Of a stretch of 64,000 nucleotides of DNA, positions 1 through 7,551 are shown piece after piece. The translations under genes were made by a program, and so were the position numbers. The stretch comes from Streptomyces sp. SCUT-3 (lineage in GTDB: Bacteria > Actinomycetota > Actinomycetes > Streptomycetales > Streptomycetaceae): NCBI RefSeq assembly GCF_014083985.1, contig NZ_CP046907.1, positions 1,310,501 to 1,374,500 on the forward strand, written 5' to 3'. The first letter of the stretch is position 1. Each line of letters starts with the position of its first letter. The notes beneath the pieces were generated by a model, which did not search any database, was not told where the DNA came from, and saw nothing but the letters and a program-made list of their open reading frames with translations.

Positions 1-24
1 ACGCCCCCTCCCGTACGGGGGCGT
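1..24. terminator. Hairpin at window edge, likely terminator of an upstream gene
   Basis: ACGCCCCC (1-8) pairs with GGGGGCGT (17-24) across an 8-base loop. It lies upstream of the first gene and probably ends a gene outside the window. No T run follows, as is common in streptomycetes. Confidence 0.5.
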
Positions 25-58
25 CGCGGAAGCGGCCGAGGAGTGAGGGGTTTCGGAA

Positions 59-433
59 GTGATTCGAAAGCTGCAGGCGGTCGCGCTGGACTGCGCCGAC
101 CCGGTACGGCTTGCGGAGTTCTACGCGGACCTGCTCGGCGGCCGGGTGGTCCCGGACCCGGAGGAACCCGGCTGGATCGAGGTGCACGGGTTCGAGGGGA
201 CGCCGCTGGCCTGCCAGCGGGTGGACAACTACCGGCCGCCCGAGTGGCCCGGTCAGGAGCACCCGCAGCAGGTCCACCTGGACTTCGACGTGGACGATCT
301 CGACGGGGAGGAGAAGCGGGCCCTCGCCCTCGGTGCGACCGTACTGGAGCGGACGGACCGGATCCGCCCGGAGGCCAACTGGCGGGTCTACGCGGACCCG
401 GCCGGCCATCCGTTCTGCCTCTGCCTCCACTGA
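59..433 (+). CDS. VOC family (glyoxalase-like) protein
   Basis: A 124-residue single-domain protein of the vicinal-oxygen-chelate/glyoxalase fold. The N-terminal strand MIRKLQAVALDCADP is followed by LAEFYADLLGG. The second half carries HLDFDVDDLDGEEKRAL and ends with YADPAGHPFCLCLH, the usual VOC pattern in which a near-terminal acidic or His position contributes to the metal site. Start is the GTG at 59. Substrate cannot be told from sequence; members act in thiol, antibiotic-resistance or dioxygenase chemistry. It converges on the TetR gene and shares a hairpin terminator with it. The family call is secure, the function unknown. Confidence 0.85.
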   Translation: MIRKLQAVALDCADPVRLAEFYADLLGGRVVPDPEEPGWIEVHGFEGTPLACQRVDNYRPPEWPGQEHPQQVHLDFDVDDLDGEEKRALALGATVLERTDRIRPEANWRVYADPAGHPFCLCLH

Positions 434-437
434 GCCC

Positions 438-480
438 GCCGGGCCGGCCCGCCGGTCCGTCCGCCGCGGGCCGGCCCGGC
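438..480. terminator. Bidirectional hairpin terminator between convergent genes
   Basis: A perfect 15-bp stem (438-452 with 466-480) encloses a 13-base loop exactly between the stop of the VOC gene and the stop of the TetR gene, so it can serve both strands. Confidence 0.7.
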
Positions 481-482
481 CC

Positions 483-1100
483 CTACGACGGCACGGCCGG
501 CCCCTTGCGGGGCCGGTCGCCCGCCGCGGACCCGCAGAGCCCGTCCACGTGCGCGTCGAGGATCCGCCGGGCCTCGTCCTGGCCGAGCTGCCCGAGGAGC
601 ACCTGGACGGTGAGGCCGTCGGCGAGGGCGAGCAGCGTGCGCGCCTCCAGTTCGGCGTCCACGGCAGTACCGGCCGCTTCCCGGACCAGGCCGGCGAGCA
701 GTCCCTGCACCGCCGGGTAGCCGTCCCGGAGGATCCCCGCCATCGCGGGGGTGACGGCGGCGCGGGCGACGAACGCCAGCCAGACCTGCGCCTCCGGGCG
801 CCGCTCGGCGCCGAGCAGGGCGAGGTCCCCGGCCACGCGGGCCAGGGCGGGGGCGGGCGGTGACGGTTCGTCGGCGGCCGCGCGCACCCTGGCGGCGAAC
901 GCCTCGCTGACGTGCGCCAGGGCGAGGGCGAGCATCTCGTCCTTGGTGCGGAAGCTGCGCTGGACGGCCCCCATGGACATCCCGGCCTGCCGGGCGACGT
1001 CGCGCAGGGTGACTCCCTCCAGCCCGTGCTCGTCGGCCAGCGCGTACACCGCCTCGATCACCCGGCGCCGTCGCCGTTCGTGGTCCACCTGCTTGGGCAT
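483..1100 (-). CDS. TetR family transcriptional regulator
   Basis: A 205-residue one-component regulator. Residues about 10-56 form the TetR DNA-binding domain: VIEAVYALADEHGLEGVT, then the helix-turn-helix LRDVARQAGMSMGAVQRSF and the following TKDEMLALAL helix. The remaining 150 residues are the variable all-helical ligand/dimer domain. It is divergent from an amidase gene, and the 42 bases just before its ATG begin a pair of matched 18-bp palindromes (1139-1189). The simplest reading is autorepression plus control of the amidase, with an amide or its product as possible inducer. The ligand is inference only. Confidence 0.9.
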   Translation of the reverse strand: MPKQVDHERRRRRVIEAVYALADEHGLEGVTLRDVARQAGMSMGAVQRSFRTKDEMLALALAHVSEAFAARVRAAADEPSPPAPALARVAGDLALLGAERRPEAQVWLAFVARAAVTPAMAGILRDGYPAVQGLLAGLVREAAGTAVDAELEARTLLALADGLTVQVLLGQLGQDEARRILDAHVDGLCGSAAGDRPRKGPAVPS

Positions 1101-1138
1101 GCCGCACCCACCGCCCGCCGTTCCGGTCCCATGCTTTT

Positions 1139-1189
1139 CCGATGCAAATGCATCGGATGCCAGTGTACGATCCGATGCACTTGCATCGG
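1139..1189. promoter_or_regulatory. Twin palindromic operator for the divergent TetR/amidase pair
   Basis: Two 18-bp sites, CCGATGCAAATGCATCGG (1139-1156) and CCGATGCACTTGCATCGG (1172-1189), each have perfect 8-bp arms around 2 bases. Their starts are 33 bp apart, about three helical turns, so two dimers would bind one face. TTTT precedes the first and AAAA follows the second, making the whole block nearly symmetric. A candidate -35/-10 for the amidase (TGCAAA at 1143, TACGAT at 1166, 17-bp spacer) would be covered by bound protein. The architecture is typical for TetR regulators; the regulator assignment is by position. Confidence 0.8.
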
Positions 1190-1210
1190 AAAACGGAGGG
1201 CCGCGTCGCC

Positions 1211-2644
1211 GTGGAAACCGAACTCTGGAAGTGGACCGCCGCGGAGCTGGCCGCCGCGGTCGCCGGCGGAGAGGTCCGGGCCGCGGAGGTCGTCGAGAGC
1301 CACCTCGCCCGGATCGCCGAGGTCAACCCGGTGGTCAACGCCGTGACGCAGACGCTCGCCGACGTCGCGCGCCGCGACGCCGAGGACCTCGACCGGCGGC
1401 GCGCGACCGGCGAGCGGCCGGGCCCGCTGGCCGGCGTGCCGTTCACAGTGAAGGAGAACATCTGCATCGGCGGGGTGCCGACCACGCACGGCCTGGCGCA
1501 CTTCCGGGGGATGCGGGCCGGGGAGGACGCCCCGCCGGTGGCCCGGCTGCGGGCTGCGGGCGCGATCCCCGTCGGGCACAGCAACATGCCGGACCTGACC
1601 GTGGGCGGGATGCACCCGCGCAGCGAACTGTTCGGGGAGACGCGCAACCCGTGGCACCCCGGCCGCACCCCCGGCGGCAGCAGCGGCGGCGACGGGGCCG
1701 CCGTGGCCTCCGGCATGGCGCCGCTGGGACTGGGCAACGACTCGGGCGGCTCGATCCGCATCCCGGCCGCCTTCTGCGGTACGGCCGGGCTGAAACCCAC
1801 GTACGGCCGCTTCCCCTCCGACCACCGCATCGGCCCGGACGACCCGACCCTGGCCTCCCAGCTCGTGCCGGTGGACGGCCCCCTCGCCCGCACGGTCGGC
1901 GACCTGCGCCTGGCCTACGAGGCACTGGCCGGAACGGACCCGCGCGACCCGCGCGCCGTCCCCGTGCCGCTGTACGGGCCGGACGCCGGGACGCGGCCGA
2001 GGGTGGCGGTGGTGGCCGACCCCGGCGGCCAGGGGGCGCACCCCGGTGTGCGGGCGGCGGTCGCCGCCGCGGCGGACGCCCTCCGGGACGCCGGATACGA
2101 GGTGGAGGAGATTCCCGACGTCCCCCGCCTGGCGGAGACCCTCGCGGCGTACGGCCACATGATCATGACGGAGTTCGCGCTCGCCTGGCCGCGGATCCGC
2201 ACGGTACTGCCCGGGAGCAGCCGCGCCTACATCGAGATGTCGATGGACCGGACCCCGCCCGTCGAACTCCCCGAGTACCTGCGGCTGACCGGTGTCCGCC
2301 TGGGCCTCCAGCGGGACTGGGCCCGCCTCTTCCAGCGGTACCGGCTGGTCCTCGGGCCGGTGTTCACCGAGCCGCCGGTCGAGCCGGGCCTGGAGTCCGG
2401 CAGCACGGACGGGCACGAGCGGGTGACCCGCGCGATGCGGCTGTGCACCGCGACCAGCTTCGTCGGGCTGCCTGCTGTGGCCGTCCCCGGCGGGGTCCTC
2501 GACGGGCTGCCGCAGGGGGTGCAGCTGATCGGGCCGATGTACAGGGAGGACCTGTGCCTGGCCGGCGCGGAGGCCGTCGAACGGCGGATCGGCGTACTGA
2601 CACCCGTCGAGCCACGGTCGGGCGGCACTCCCCCGCTCGCGTGA
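1211..2644 (+). CDS. Amidase signature family protein
   Basis: A 477-residue amidase-signature hydrolase, which cleaves C-N amide bonds with a Ser-cisSer-Lys triad. Lys81 lies in GVPFTVKEN, the cis-Ser in GGSSGG (156-160), and the nucleophile is Ser181 in DSGGSIRIP. Start is GTG 1211, with CGGAGGG ten bases upstream. An in-frame ATG at 1142 is rejected because it would translate the operator. The gene is divergent from a TetR gene and probably controlled by it. Members hydrolyse diverse amides, including 6-aminohexanoate-type and fatty or aryl amides, and the substrate is not evident. It does not look like GatA, since no gatB or gatC is nearby. Confidence 0.9.
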   Translation: METELWKWTAAELAAAVAGGEVRAAEVVESHLARIAEVNPVVNAVTQTLADVARRDAEDLDRRRATGERPGPLAGVPFTVKENICIGGVPTTHGLAHFRGMRAGEDAPPVARLRAAGAIPVGHSNMPDLTVGGMHPRSELFGETRNPWHPGRTPGGSSGGDGAAVASGMAPLGLGNDSGGSIRIPAAFCGTAGLKPTYGRFPSDHRIGPDDPTLASQLVPVDGPLARTVGDLRLAYEALAGTDPRDPRAVPVPLYGPDAGTRPRVAVVADPGGQGAHPGVRAAVAAAADALRDAGYEVEEIPDVPRLAETLAAYGHMIMTEFALAWPRIRTVLPGSSRAYIEMSMDRTPPVELPEYLRLTGVRLGLQRDWARLFQRYRLVLGPVFTEPPVEPGLESGSTDGHERVTRAMRLCTATSFVGLPAVAVPGGVLDGLPQGVQLIGPMYREDLCLAGAEAVERRIGVLTPVEPRSGGTPPLA

Positions 2645-2690
2645 CCGCCCCCTGCGCGCGTGACCGCCTTCCGGGCCCGACGGCCACCGC

Positions 2691-2790
2691 GTGGTCATCT
2701 CCGACGACGGGCTCGGCCTGAAGGCCGCGGGCCTGGCCACGGACGCCCGCGGCTTCGTGCCGCCCGCGGACTCCACCAGCAGGCGCCCCG
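2691..2790 (+). pseudogene. Possible remnant of a pyridine nucleotide-disulfide oxidoreductase
   Basis: In one frame this stretch reads VVISDDGLGLKAAGLATDA followed by RGFVPP. It resembles the motif 'DGLGLEKAGV..DERGF' found after the NAD-binding domain of FAD-dependent disulfide oxidoreductases. It has no plausible flanking domain and runs into the opposite-strand DUF397 gene. It could equally be chance similarity in GC-rich DNA. Confidence 0.22.
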
Positions 2791-2792
2791 GC

Positions 2793-3017
2793 TCAGCGCT
2801 CCGCGAGCGGCGCGGCGGACGCTGCGAAGGCGACGAACGCCGTCCACGCCTCCGGGGAGAACGCGAGCGTCCCGCCCTCCCGGTCCTTGGAGTCCCGCAC
2901 GCGGACGGCACCGGGAGCCGCGGCGACCTCCACGCACTCCCCGCCGTCGCCGCCGCTGTAACTGCTCTTGAACCAGGTCGGTTCGGAGACGGTTTCTTCG
3001 GAACGGTCGTTGTTCAC
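2793..3017 (-). CDS. DUF397 domain-containing protein
   Basis: A 74-residue small protein with the DUF397 signature WFKSSYSGGDGGECVEVA followed by VRVRDSKD and FSPEAWTAFV. The ATG overlaps the TGA of the upstream XRE gene by four bases (3014-3017), so the two are translationally coupled. DUF397 proteins are streptomycete partners of XRE regulators; Scr1/Scr2 of S. coelicolor is a studied pair that affects antibiotic production. Direct interaction with the upstream regulator is inferred from this coupling and family precedent. Confidence 0.93.
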   Translation of the reverse strand: MNNDRSEETVSEPTWFKSSYSGGDGGECVEVAAAPGAVRVRDSKDREGGTLAFSPEAWTAFVAFAASAAPLAER

Positions 3018-3829
3018 AGTTCCCCCAATACCTGCTCGATGAGGCTCGCCGACTCTTCCGGGCTGAGGGCCTGGGCGCGCAGGATGCCGTAGCGCTGCAT
3101 GAGCACACTCACCTCGTCCTGCTCGGAGATCAGGAAACTGCCGCGCTGGCCCTCGACGTAGGCCAGGTTACGGCGATCCTGGGTTTCCAGCAGCACCATC
3201 GGGCCTTCCAGTCCGGCATGCGTCTCCCGACAGGTCGGCATGACCTGGAGGGAGACGTTGCGCATCCGCGCGCAATCCAGCAGGCGCCTCAACTGCCCCT
3301 CCATGACGGCGGAACCACCGATCGGTCGCCGGACCACCACCTCCTCGATCACGAAACCCAGTACCGGGCGCGGCGTACGCGTCAGCAGAGTCTGGCGGTC
3401 GAGTCGCGCCGCAACGCGCCGCTCCACCTCGTCGTCGTCGGGCGGAGGACAGCTGCCGCCGACCACCGCCCGGGCGTACTCCTCGGTCTGGAGCACGCCC
3501 GGGACGGTCTGGTTGCTGTACAGGTACATGCTCACCGCGTCCGCCTCCAGGATCGCGAAGTCCTGGAACCAGGACGGGTAGCGCGCCTGGGCGAGGAAGG
3601 ATGCGCCGATCCTGAGCACGCCGCGTGCGTCCAGGGCCTCGTCGGCCTGGTCCACGAAGCCCTGCTGGGGAATCCGCCGGCCCTGCTCGACGGCGGCCAC
3701 CATCGCCTCCGAGTACCCCACCCGCTCGCCGAGTTCGGCACGGGAGAGCCCCGCACGCCCTCTGAGCAGCTTCAGTTGGCTGCCGAAGTACTTGAGCGTC
3801 GTCGAGCCCGCGTCGTTCCTGCTTCCCAT
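3014..3829 (-). CDS. XRE family regulator with DUF5753 domain
   Basis: A 271-residue protein if started at the ATG at 3829. The helix-turn-helix lies near residues 15-70 (LKLLRGRAGLSRAELGERVG, then AMVAAVEQGRRIP). The rest is a DUF5753 ligand/partner domain with its usual landmarks: QTVPGVLQTEEYARAV, RQTLLTRTPRP and EGPMVLLE. A GTG at 3874 would add 15 residues but has no ribosome site. The start is uncertain because AGGA sits directly against the 3829 ATG. Stop overlaps the DUF397 start. The adjacent divergent ATPase completes the XRE/DUF397/ATPase trio common in Streptomyces and related to the WhiJ-type developmental regulators. Confidence 0.88.
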   Translation of the reverse strand: MGSRNDAGSTTLKYFGSQLKLLRGRAGLSRAELGERVGYSEAMVAAVEQGRRIPQQGFVDQADEALDARGVLRIGASFLAQARYPSWFQDFAILEADAVSMYLYSNQTVPGVLQTEEYARAVVGGSCPPPDDDEVERRVAARLDRQTLLTRTPRPVLGFVIEEVVVRRPIGGSAVMEGQLRRLLDCARMRNVSLQVMPTCRETHAGLEGPMVLLETQDRRNLAYVEGQRGSFLISEQDEVSVLMQRYGILRAQALSPEESASLIEQVLGEL

Positions 3830-3989
3830 TCCTGTCACCCCGTTCGCCGTCGTGTGTGTCCTCCAACTCCGCACGGGGGCAGGGGGTGACGGCGAGCGGC
3901 GCGTACCGGTGGGCCGTCACCGCACACAACGGTGCGGGTCCTCGGAAGAGACCTGGCCGGGCTGGGCGGCCGTGCGGATCTTTGTGCTG

Positions 3990-4511
3990 ATGAAGACCGA
4001 CATTCCCTCTTCCGTGACTCCGTGTTTCGCCATCACCTCCAGCGAGCGGGCGTTCCCCCGGCATCCGTACTCCGTGCGGGCCGCACGGGACCACGCCGCC
4101 GCCGTGGCCTCCCGGCTCGCCCCTCCCCCGCCACCCCTCCCTGCCGGTGACGACCGGCTGGACGACGTCCTGGTGTGCGTCTCGGAGCTGGCCACCAACG
4201 CCCTGGTCCACGGCGCCCCGCCGGACTGCGGTTTTCTGCTGCGGATCGCCCTGGTCCGCACGTCCGCCACCGGGGCGGCGACCCTGCGCGTCGAGGTGCA
4301 CGACGACGGGAAGGACCTGCCGCCGCAGGACCCGGACCGGCCCTTGGTGTCCGCTCCCGGGCGGGAGGGCGAGCCCGGGACCGGCGGCCGCGGGCTGCTG
4401 CTCGTCTCGGCCCTCGCCGACGCCTGGGGCGTCTCCCCCTTCCGCGGCGGAGCGGGCAAGGCCGTCTGGGCCGAGTTCCGGTTCCCCCGGGAGGCGGCCG
4501 GAAAGCGGTGA
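3990..4511 (+). CDS. ATP-binding protein (anti-sigma-factor-like HATPase)
   Basis: A 173-residue GHKL-type ATPase domain. The N box is DDVLVCVSELATNALVHG, the G1 box VEVHDDGKDLPP, and the G2 region GGRGLLLVSALADAWG. It has no receiver or histidine phosphoacceptor, so it resembles the RsbW/SpoIIAB-like single-domain regulators abundant in streptomycetes. Start is taken as ATG 3990 because upstream residues look non-coding; the ribosome site is weak. It is divergent from the XRE-DUF397 pair, with about 160 bp for promoters. Whether it binds a sigma factor is not visible from sequence. Confidence 0.85.
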   Translation: MKTDIPSSVTPCFAITSSERAFPRHPYSVRAARDHAAAVASRLAPPPPPLPAGDDRLDDVLVCVSELATNALVHGAPPDCGFLLRIALVRTSATGAATLRVEVHDDGKDLPPQDPDRPLVSAPGREGEPGTGGRGLLLVSALADAWGVSPFRGGAGKAVWAEFRFPREAAGKR

Positions 4512-4634
4512 GGCGCCTCCGGGCGCATTCAGGTGACCCTCAGTCAGGTGACGGCGAGTTGTGTCGGACCCGCCTGCGACGGTGTGTGCGGGACGGCGTG
4601 AGGAGCCGCCCGGGTGAGCGGCGGAGGGGGCACG

Positions 4635-5621
4635 ATGACGGGCCGGGAGCACGGCTGGGCGGGCGTCGGCTGGAAGGACTGGCAGGACCACGGGGTTGTC
4701 CGGTGGCGTCTCGACCGGGGGGCCGATCCGGAGGGGTGGGGCGGGGGGAGGCTCCTGCACCACGTGGCGCGGTTCGGCTCGCCGGAGGTCGTCGCGGAAG
4801 TGGCCCGGCGCGTCGCGGACGTGGACGCGCTCGAGGACGGGACGACCGCACTGTGGGAGGCCGTCTGGCACGGCCGGCCGGACAACGCGCGGGCCCTCGC
4901 CGCCGCCGGGGCCGACCCCTGGCGGCCCCTGGTCGGCGGCTGGTCGCCGGGACGGCTCGGCCTGGCCGGGCCGACGCCGGACCTGTTCCCGCTCCCCGAG
5001 GGGGAACGCGGGCTGACCGGGGCGGAGCGCGCAGCGGCCCGGGAGGGCAGGCGGCTCGTCGCGGCGCTGGGAGACCTGTACTACGACGGCACGGGGCTGG
5101 CGTGCGTGGCCGGGATCGACGCCGAGGAGGCGGTGCACCGCCTGGAAGCGGTGCACCGTGCGGCGGCTCCGCCGGAGGACGAGGATCCGGACGGCCGCCC
5201 GAACCCGTACGGCGGACTGTACCCGTACGACGAGGGCGAGCTCGGCCTCACCGTCGGCGTGACGACCGTGCCGGGCGGCTGCGTCGTCACCCAGCCGTGG
5301 GGGTTCGCGCCGCAAATGCCGGGCGTGCTGGCCCGCCTGTCCGCCGGCACCGTCTGCTACGGCCTGTACGCCAACCCCAAGAGCGGCGACCAGGGCAGCA
5401 TCGTCCGCGACGGGACCGTCGAGGGCTCGGACCTCCACCCGGGCGGTGCACCGGACCCGGACGCCACGTCCGAGGAGGTCCTGGCCTCCTACCTCTACCG
5501 GCACAACGCGGTGGCCTACTCGTGCGCCCTCGTCGGGCTGCGCCCGGCCGACGCGCGCGCCGTCACCGGGCCGCCCGACCTGTGGGTCGAACTGCCGCAG
5601 CGCGACCACTGGAACCTTTGA
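4635..5621 (+). CDS. Ankyrin-repeat-like protein
   Basis: A 328-residue protein. The first third carries ankyrin-like helices (LLHHVARFGSPEVVAEVARR, then DGTTALWEAVWHGRPDNARA with ALAAAGADPW). The remainder is an uncharacterised domain including PNPYGGLYPYDEGELG and VVTQPWGFAPQMPGVL, seen in my recollection as a conserved streptomycete architecture. Start is ATG 4635, with GGAGG seven bases upstream; an in-frame GTG at 4614 would contain that ribosome site inside the gene. No signal peptide or membrane segment. Probably a cytosolic protein-interaction protein with unknown partner. Confidence 0.75.
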   Translation: MTGREHGWAGVGWKDWQDHGVVRWRLDRGADPEGWGGGRLLHHVARFGSPEVVAEVARRVADVDALEDGTTALWEAVWHGRPDNARALAAAGADPWRPLVGGWSPGRLGLAGPTPDLFPLPEGERGLTGAERAAAREGRRLVAALGDLYYDGTGLACVAGIDAEEAVHRLEAVHRAAAPPEDEDPDGRPNPYGGLYPYDEGELGLTVGVTTVPGGCVVTQPWGFAPQMPGVLARLSAGTVCYGLYANPKSGDQGSIVRDGTVEGSDLHPGGAPDPDATSEEVLASYLYRHNAVAYSCALVGLRPADARAVTGPPDLWVELPQRDHWNL

Positions 5622-5775
5622 CGCGGCGGCCGCCGCGGGCCGACCGCCCCACGGGCAGCGCCCGGAGGCGGGACGATCCACGGCGTGGTCGGACGGACGC
5701 ACCGCGCCCCGCGCCGGGTGGTGGTACAGCCCGGTCCTAGGCCTTCGGCCCGTTACGCCGCCGCGGCGCCTCGCC

Positions 5776-5781
5776 TACCGT
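5776..5781 (+). promoter_or_regulatory. -10 hexamer of a leaderless transcript
   Basis: TACCGT lies seven bases before the ATG at 5789 and no Shine-Dalgarno is present. The expected transcription start therefore falls on the start codon. Confidence 0.5.
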
Positions 5782-5788
5782 CCTCGCC

Positions 5789-6799
5789 ATGGACACGACG
5801 GGCATTCTCGACGAGGCACTCCAGCGACTGCACGGCTGCGGACCGGAGCGGCTCGGGCGGCTCACCAATCACGCGCCGATGGCCGTCGAGGCCCTCGCCG
5901 CGCACGGCCGGGCCGGCTCGGTGCACCGGTGGCTCGACCTGTACTCGCGCAAGCTCGAGAACTTCCCGCCCCGGGTCGAACCGGTCACCGCCGCCCACTG
6001 GCGCTCTGCGCTCGGCGACCCGCGCCGCGCCGCCGACTGGATCGACCACTTCGGCCGCGAGGTCGCCGAGCGGCCCTGGCGCGACGTGTTGGCCGAGTGG
6101 TGGCCCCGTCTCCTGCCCGGCATGTACGGCGGCTCGACGCACCCGGTGATCCGGGTGGGCCACGCGGTGCGCACCCTCCTGGCCGGCGAGGCCACCGGGC
6201 CGCGTCTGACGGAGCTCGCCCACGGCCTCGGTTACTGGGCCGCCCGCCACCGGCCCGTGACGGGCCTCGCCGTGCTGCCGGGCGCGGACGGCGCGGCCGC
6301 CGCCCTCGACACGGTGACGCCCCTCGCCGCACGGGACGGCGGCTTCCCCGACCGGCTCGGCCGCCTCACGGGCCTGCCGTCGTGGGCGGCCTCCGTCACC
6401 GACCCGGACGAGGCGCACCGCCGCCTCGCCGAACTGGTGCGGGCGGCCACCCACCGGTACGCCACGCACGGCCACGGCGAGGAGACGATGCTGGTCCACG
6501 CGGCCACGGCGCCCAACGCCGTGCTGCGCACCCTGCCCGCGCTCCCGCGCCCTTTGTGGGTGCCGAGCCTGCACGCCGCCTGGACGGCGTCCGCGGCGGT
6601 GACCGCGATGTACGCGCCCGACGCCCCGGTCGCGTACGCCCCGCCGGGCGCCTTCACCCCCGAGGAGGTCTTCGAGCGGGCCCTGGCGCACGGCGACGAG
6701 CACGTCATCAAGCTGACCGACACCGCCCTCGACGTCGGCGACGAGCAGGCGCTGGCGGCGGCCCTGCGCTGCGCCGAGCTGAGCGAGCCGCCGGCCTGA
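5789..6799 (+). CDS. Questin oxidase family (DUF4243) protein
   Basis: A 336-residue protein of the questin-oxidase/AflY-like family, whose fungal members carry out Baeyer-Villiger-like oxidations of anthraquinones. Visible landmarks are LGRLTNHAPMAVEALAAHG near the N terminus, RLLPGMYGGSTHPVIRVGHA near residue 110, GYWAARHRPV, and HAATAPNAVLRTLPALP near 240. Conserved His residues in THP and GHAVR are characteristic. No polyketide genes are nearby, so the natural substrate here is unknown. It converges on a VOC gene. Translation is probably leaderless. Confidence 0.82.
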   Translation: MDTTGILDEALQRLHGCGPERLGRLTNHAPMAVEALAAHGRAGSVHRWLDLYSRKLENFPPRVEPVTAAHWRSALGDPRRAADWIDHFGREVAERPWRDVLAEWWPRLLPGMYGGSTHPVIRVGHAVRTLLAGEATGPRLTELAHGLGYWAARHRPVTGLAVLPGADGAAAALDTVTPLAARDGGFPDRLGRLTGLPSWAASVTDPDEAHRRLAELVRAATHRYATHGHGEETMLVHAATAPNAVLRTLPALPRPLWVPSLHAAWTASAAVTAMYAPDAPVAYAPPGAFTPEEVFERALAHGDEHVIKLTDTALDVGDEQALAAALRCAELSEPPA

Positions 6800-6807
6800 C
6801 GGCCTGT

Positions 6808-6844
6808 GCCGGGGACCCGCCGCGCAGGTGCGGCGGGCCCCGGC
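6808..6844. terminator. Bidirectional hairpin terminator
   Basis: A 15-bp GC stem (6808-6823 with 6830-6844) has one bulged A. It lies between the convergent questin-oxidase and VOC genes. Confidence 0.7.
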
Positions 6845-6852
6845 GCAGGGGG

Positions 6853-7275
6853 TCAGGGCCGGGCGTAGGGCCGGGTCATGATCTCCATGTTGTGGCCGTC
6901 CGGGTCGTCGAAGTACGCGCCGCGGCCTCCGGAGAAGCTGTTGGTGCGGCCGGGTTCGGTGTGGCGGGGGTCGGCGTAGTAAGTGATCCCCGCCGCCTCC
7001 AGGCGGCCGATCATCGTGTCGAACTGCTCCTCGGGCACGAGGAACGCGTAGTGCTGCGGCTGTATCGGCTCGTCGCTCATGGCGTAGTAGTCGAGCGTCA
7101 CGCCGTTGCCGAGGTCGACGGGCAGGAACGGCCCGAACGGGGCGCCGACCTCCAGCCCCAGGATCGCGGCGATGAACTCCGCCGACAGCTTCCGGTCCCT
7201 GGCGCGGACGATGGTGTGGTCCAGCTGGACGGCGGTGACGGACGGCTCGTGCAGGTGCTGCTGGTCGTACGGCAT
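6853..7275 (-). CDS. VOC family (glyoxalase-like) protein
   Basis: A 140-residue glyoxalase-fold protein. The first module begins VTAVQLDHTIVRARDRKLSA, with a metal-site His in LDHTIV. The second contains QHYAFLVPEEQFDTMIGRL, and the domain closes with GAYFDDPDGHNMEIMTRPY, the classic DPDGH-x-x-E VOC ending. Start ATG 7275 has GGAGAG about ten bases upstream. It is unrelated in detail to the other VOC protein at 59-433. The sequence allows an assignment only as a metal-dependent VOC enzyme or ligand-binding protein. Confidence 0.9.
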   Translation of the reverse strand: MPYDQQHLHEPSVTAVQLDHTIVRARDRKLSAEFIAAILGLEVGAPFGPFLPVDLGNGVTLDYYAMSDEPIQPQHYAFLVPEEQFDTMIGRLEAAGITYYADPRHTEPGRTNSFSGGRGAYFDDPDGHNMEIMTRPYARP

Positions 7276-7484
7276 CTGTGGTGTCTCTCCGGGTCTCGGG
7301 TTCCACTGGGAAGGGCGCCGCGCGCGGGCGCCGGAAGGGGAGGACGCGGAGGGGGGAGGCGGGGCTCTCGCCCGCCTCGCGCTCACGGCGAGGCCGGGCG
7401 TCCCGCTCGTGCGGAGCACGTGGCCGACCCGGCAGTCACACCACCGACCGTAGTCCCGTCCGGGGCTCCGGTGAAGCCGGTTCC

Positions 7485-7509
7485 CGGCCGTGCTCCCCGG
7501 GCACGGCCG
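7485..7509. other. Hairpin in the leader of the acetyltransferase gene
   Basis: CGGCCGTGC (7485-7493) pairs perfectly with GCACGGCCG (7501-7509) around seven bases, 42 bases before the GNAT start. It could be a weak terminator or an mRNA leader structure. Confidence 0.35.
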
Positions 7510-7551
7510 AAATCGGTTGGCGGAGAGCGGCGAGGTGGCGAGGATCGCCGG

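Noticed and set aside
1142-1210. Amidase start at ATG 1142
   Set aside because: It would translate the twin operator and lacks a ribosome site; GTG 1211 has CGGAGGG correctly spaced.
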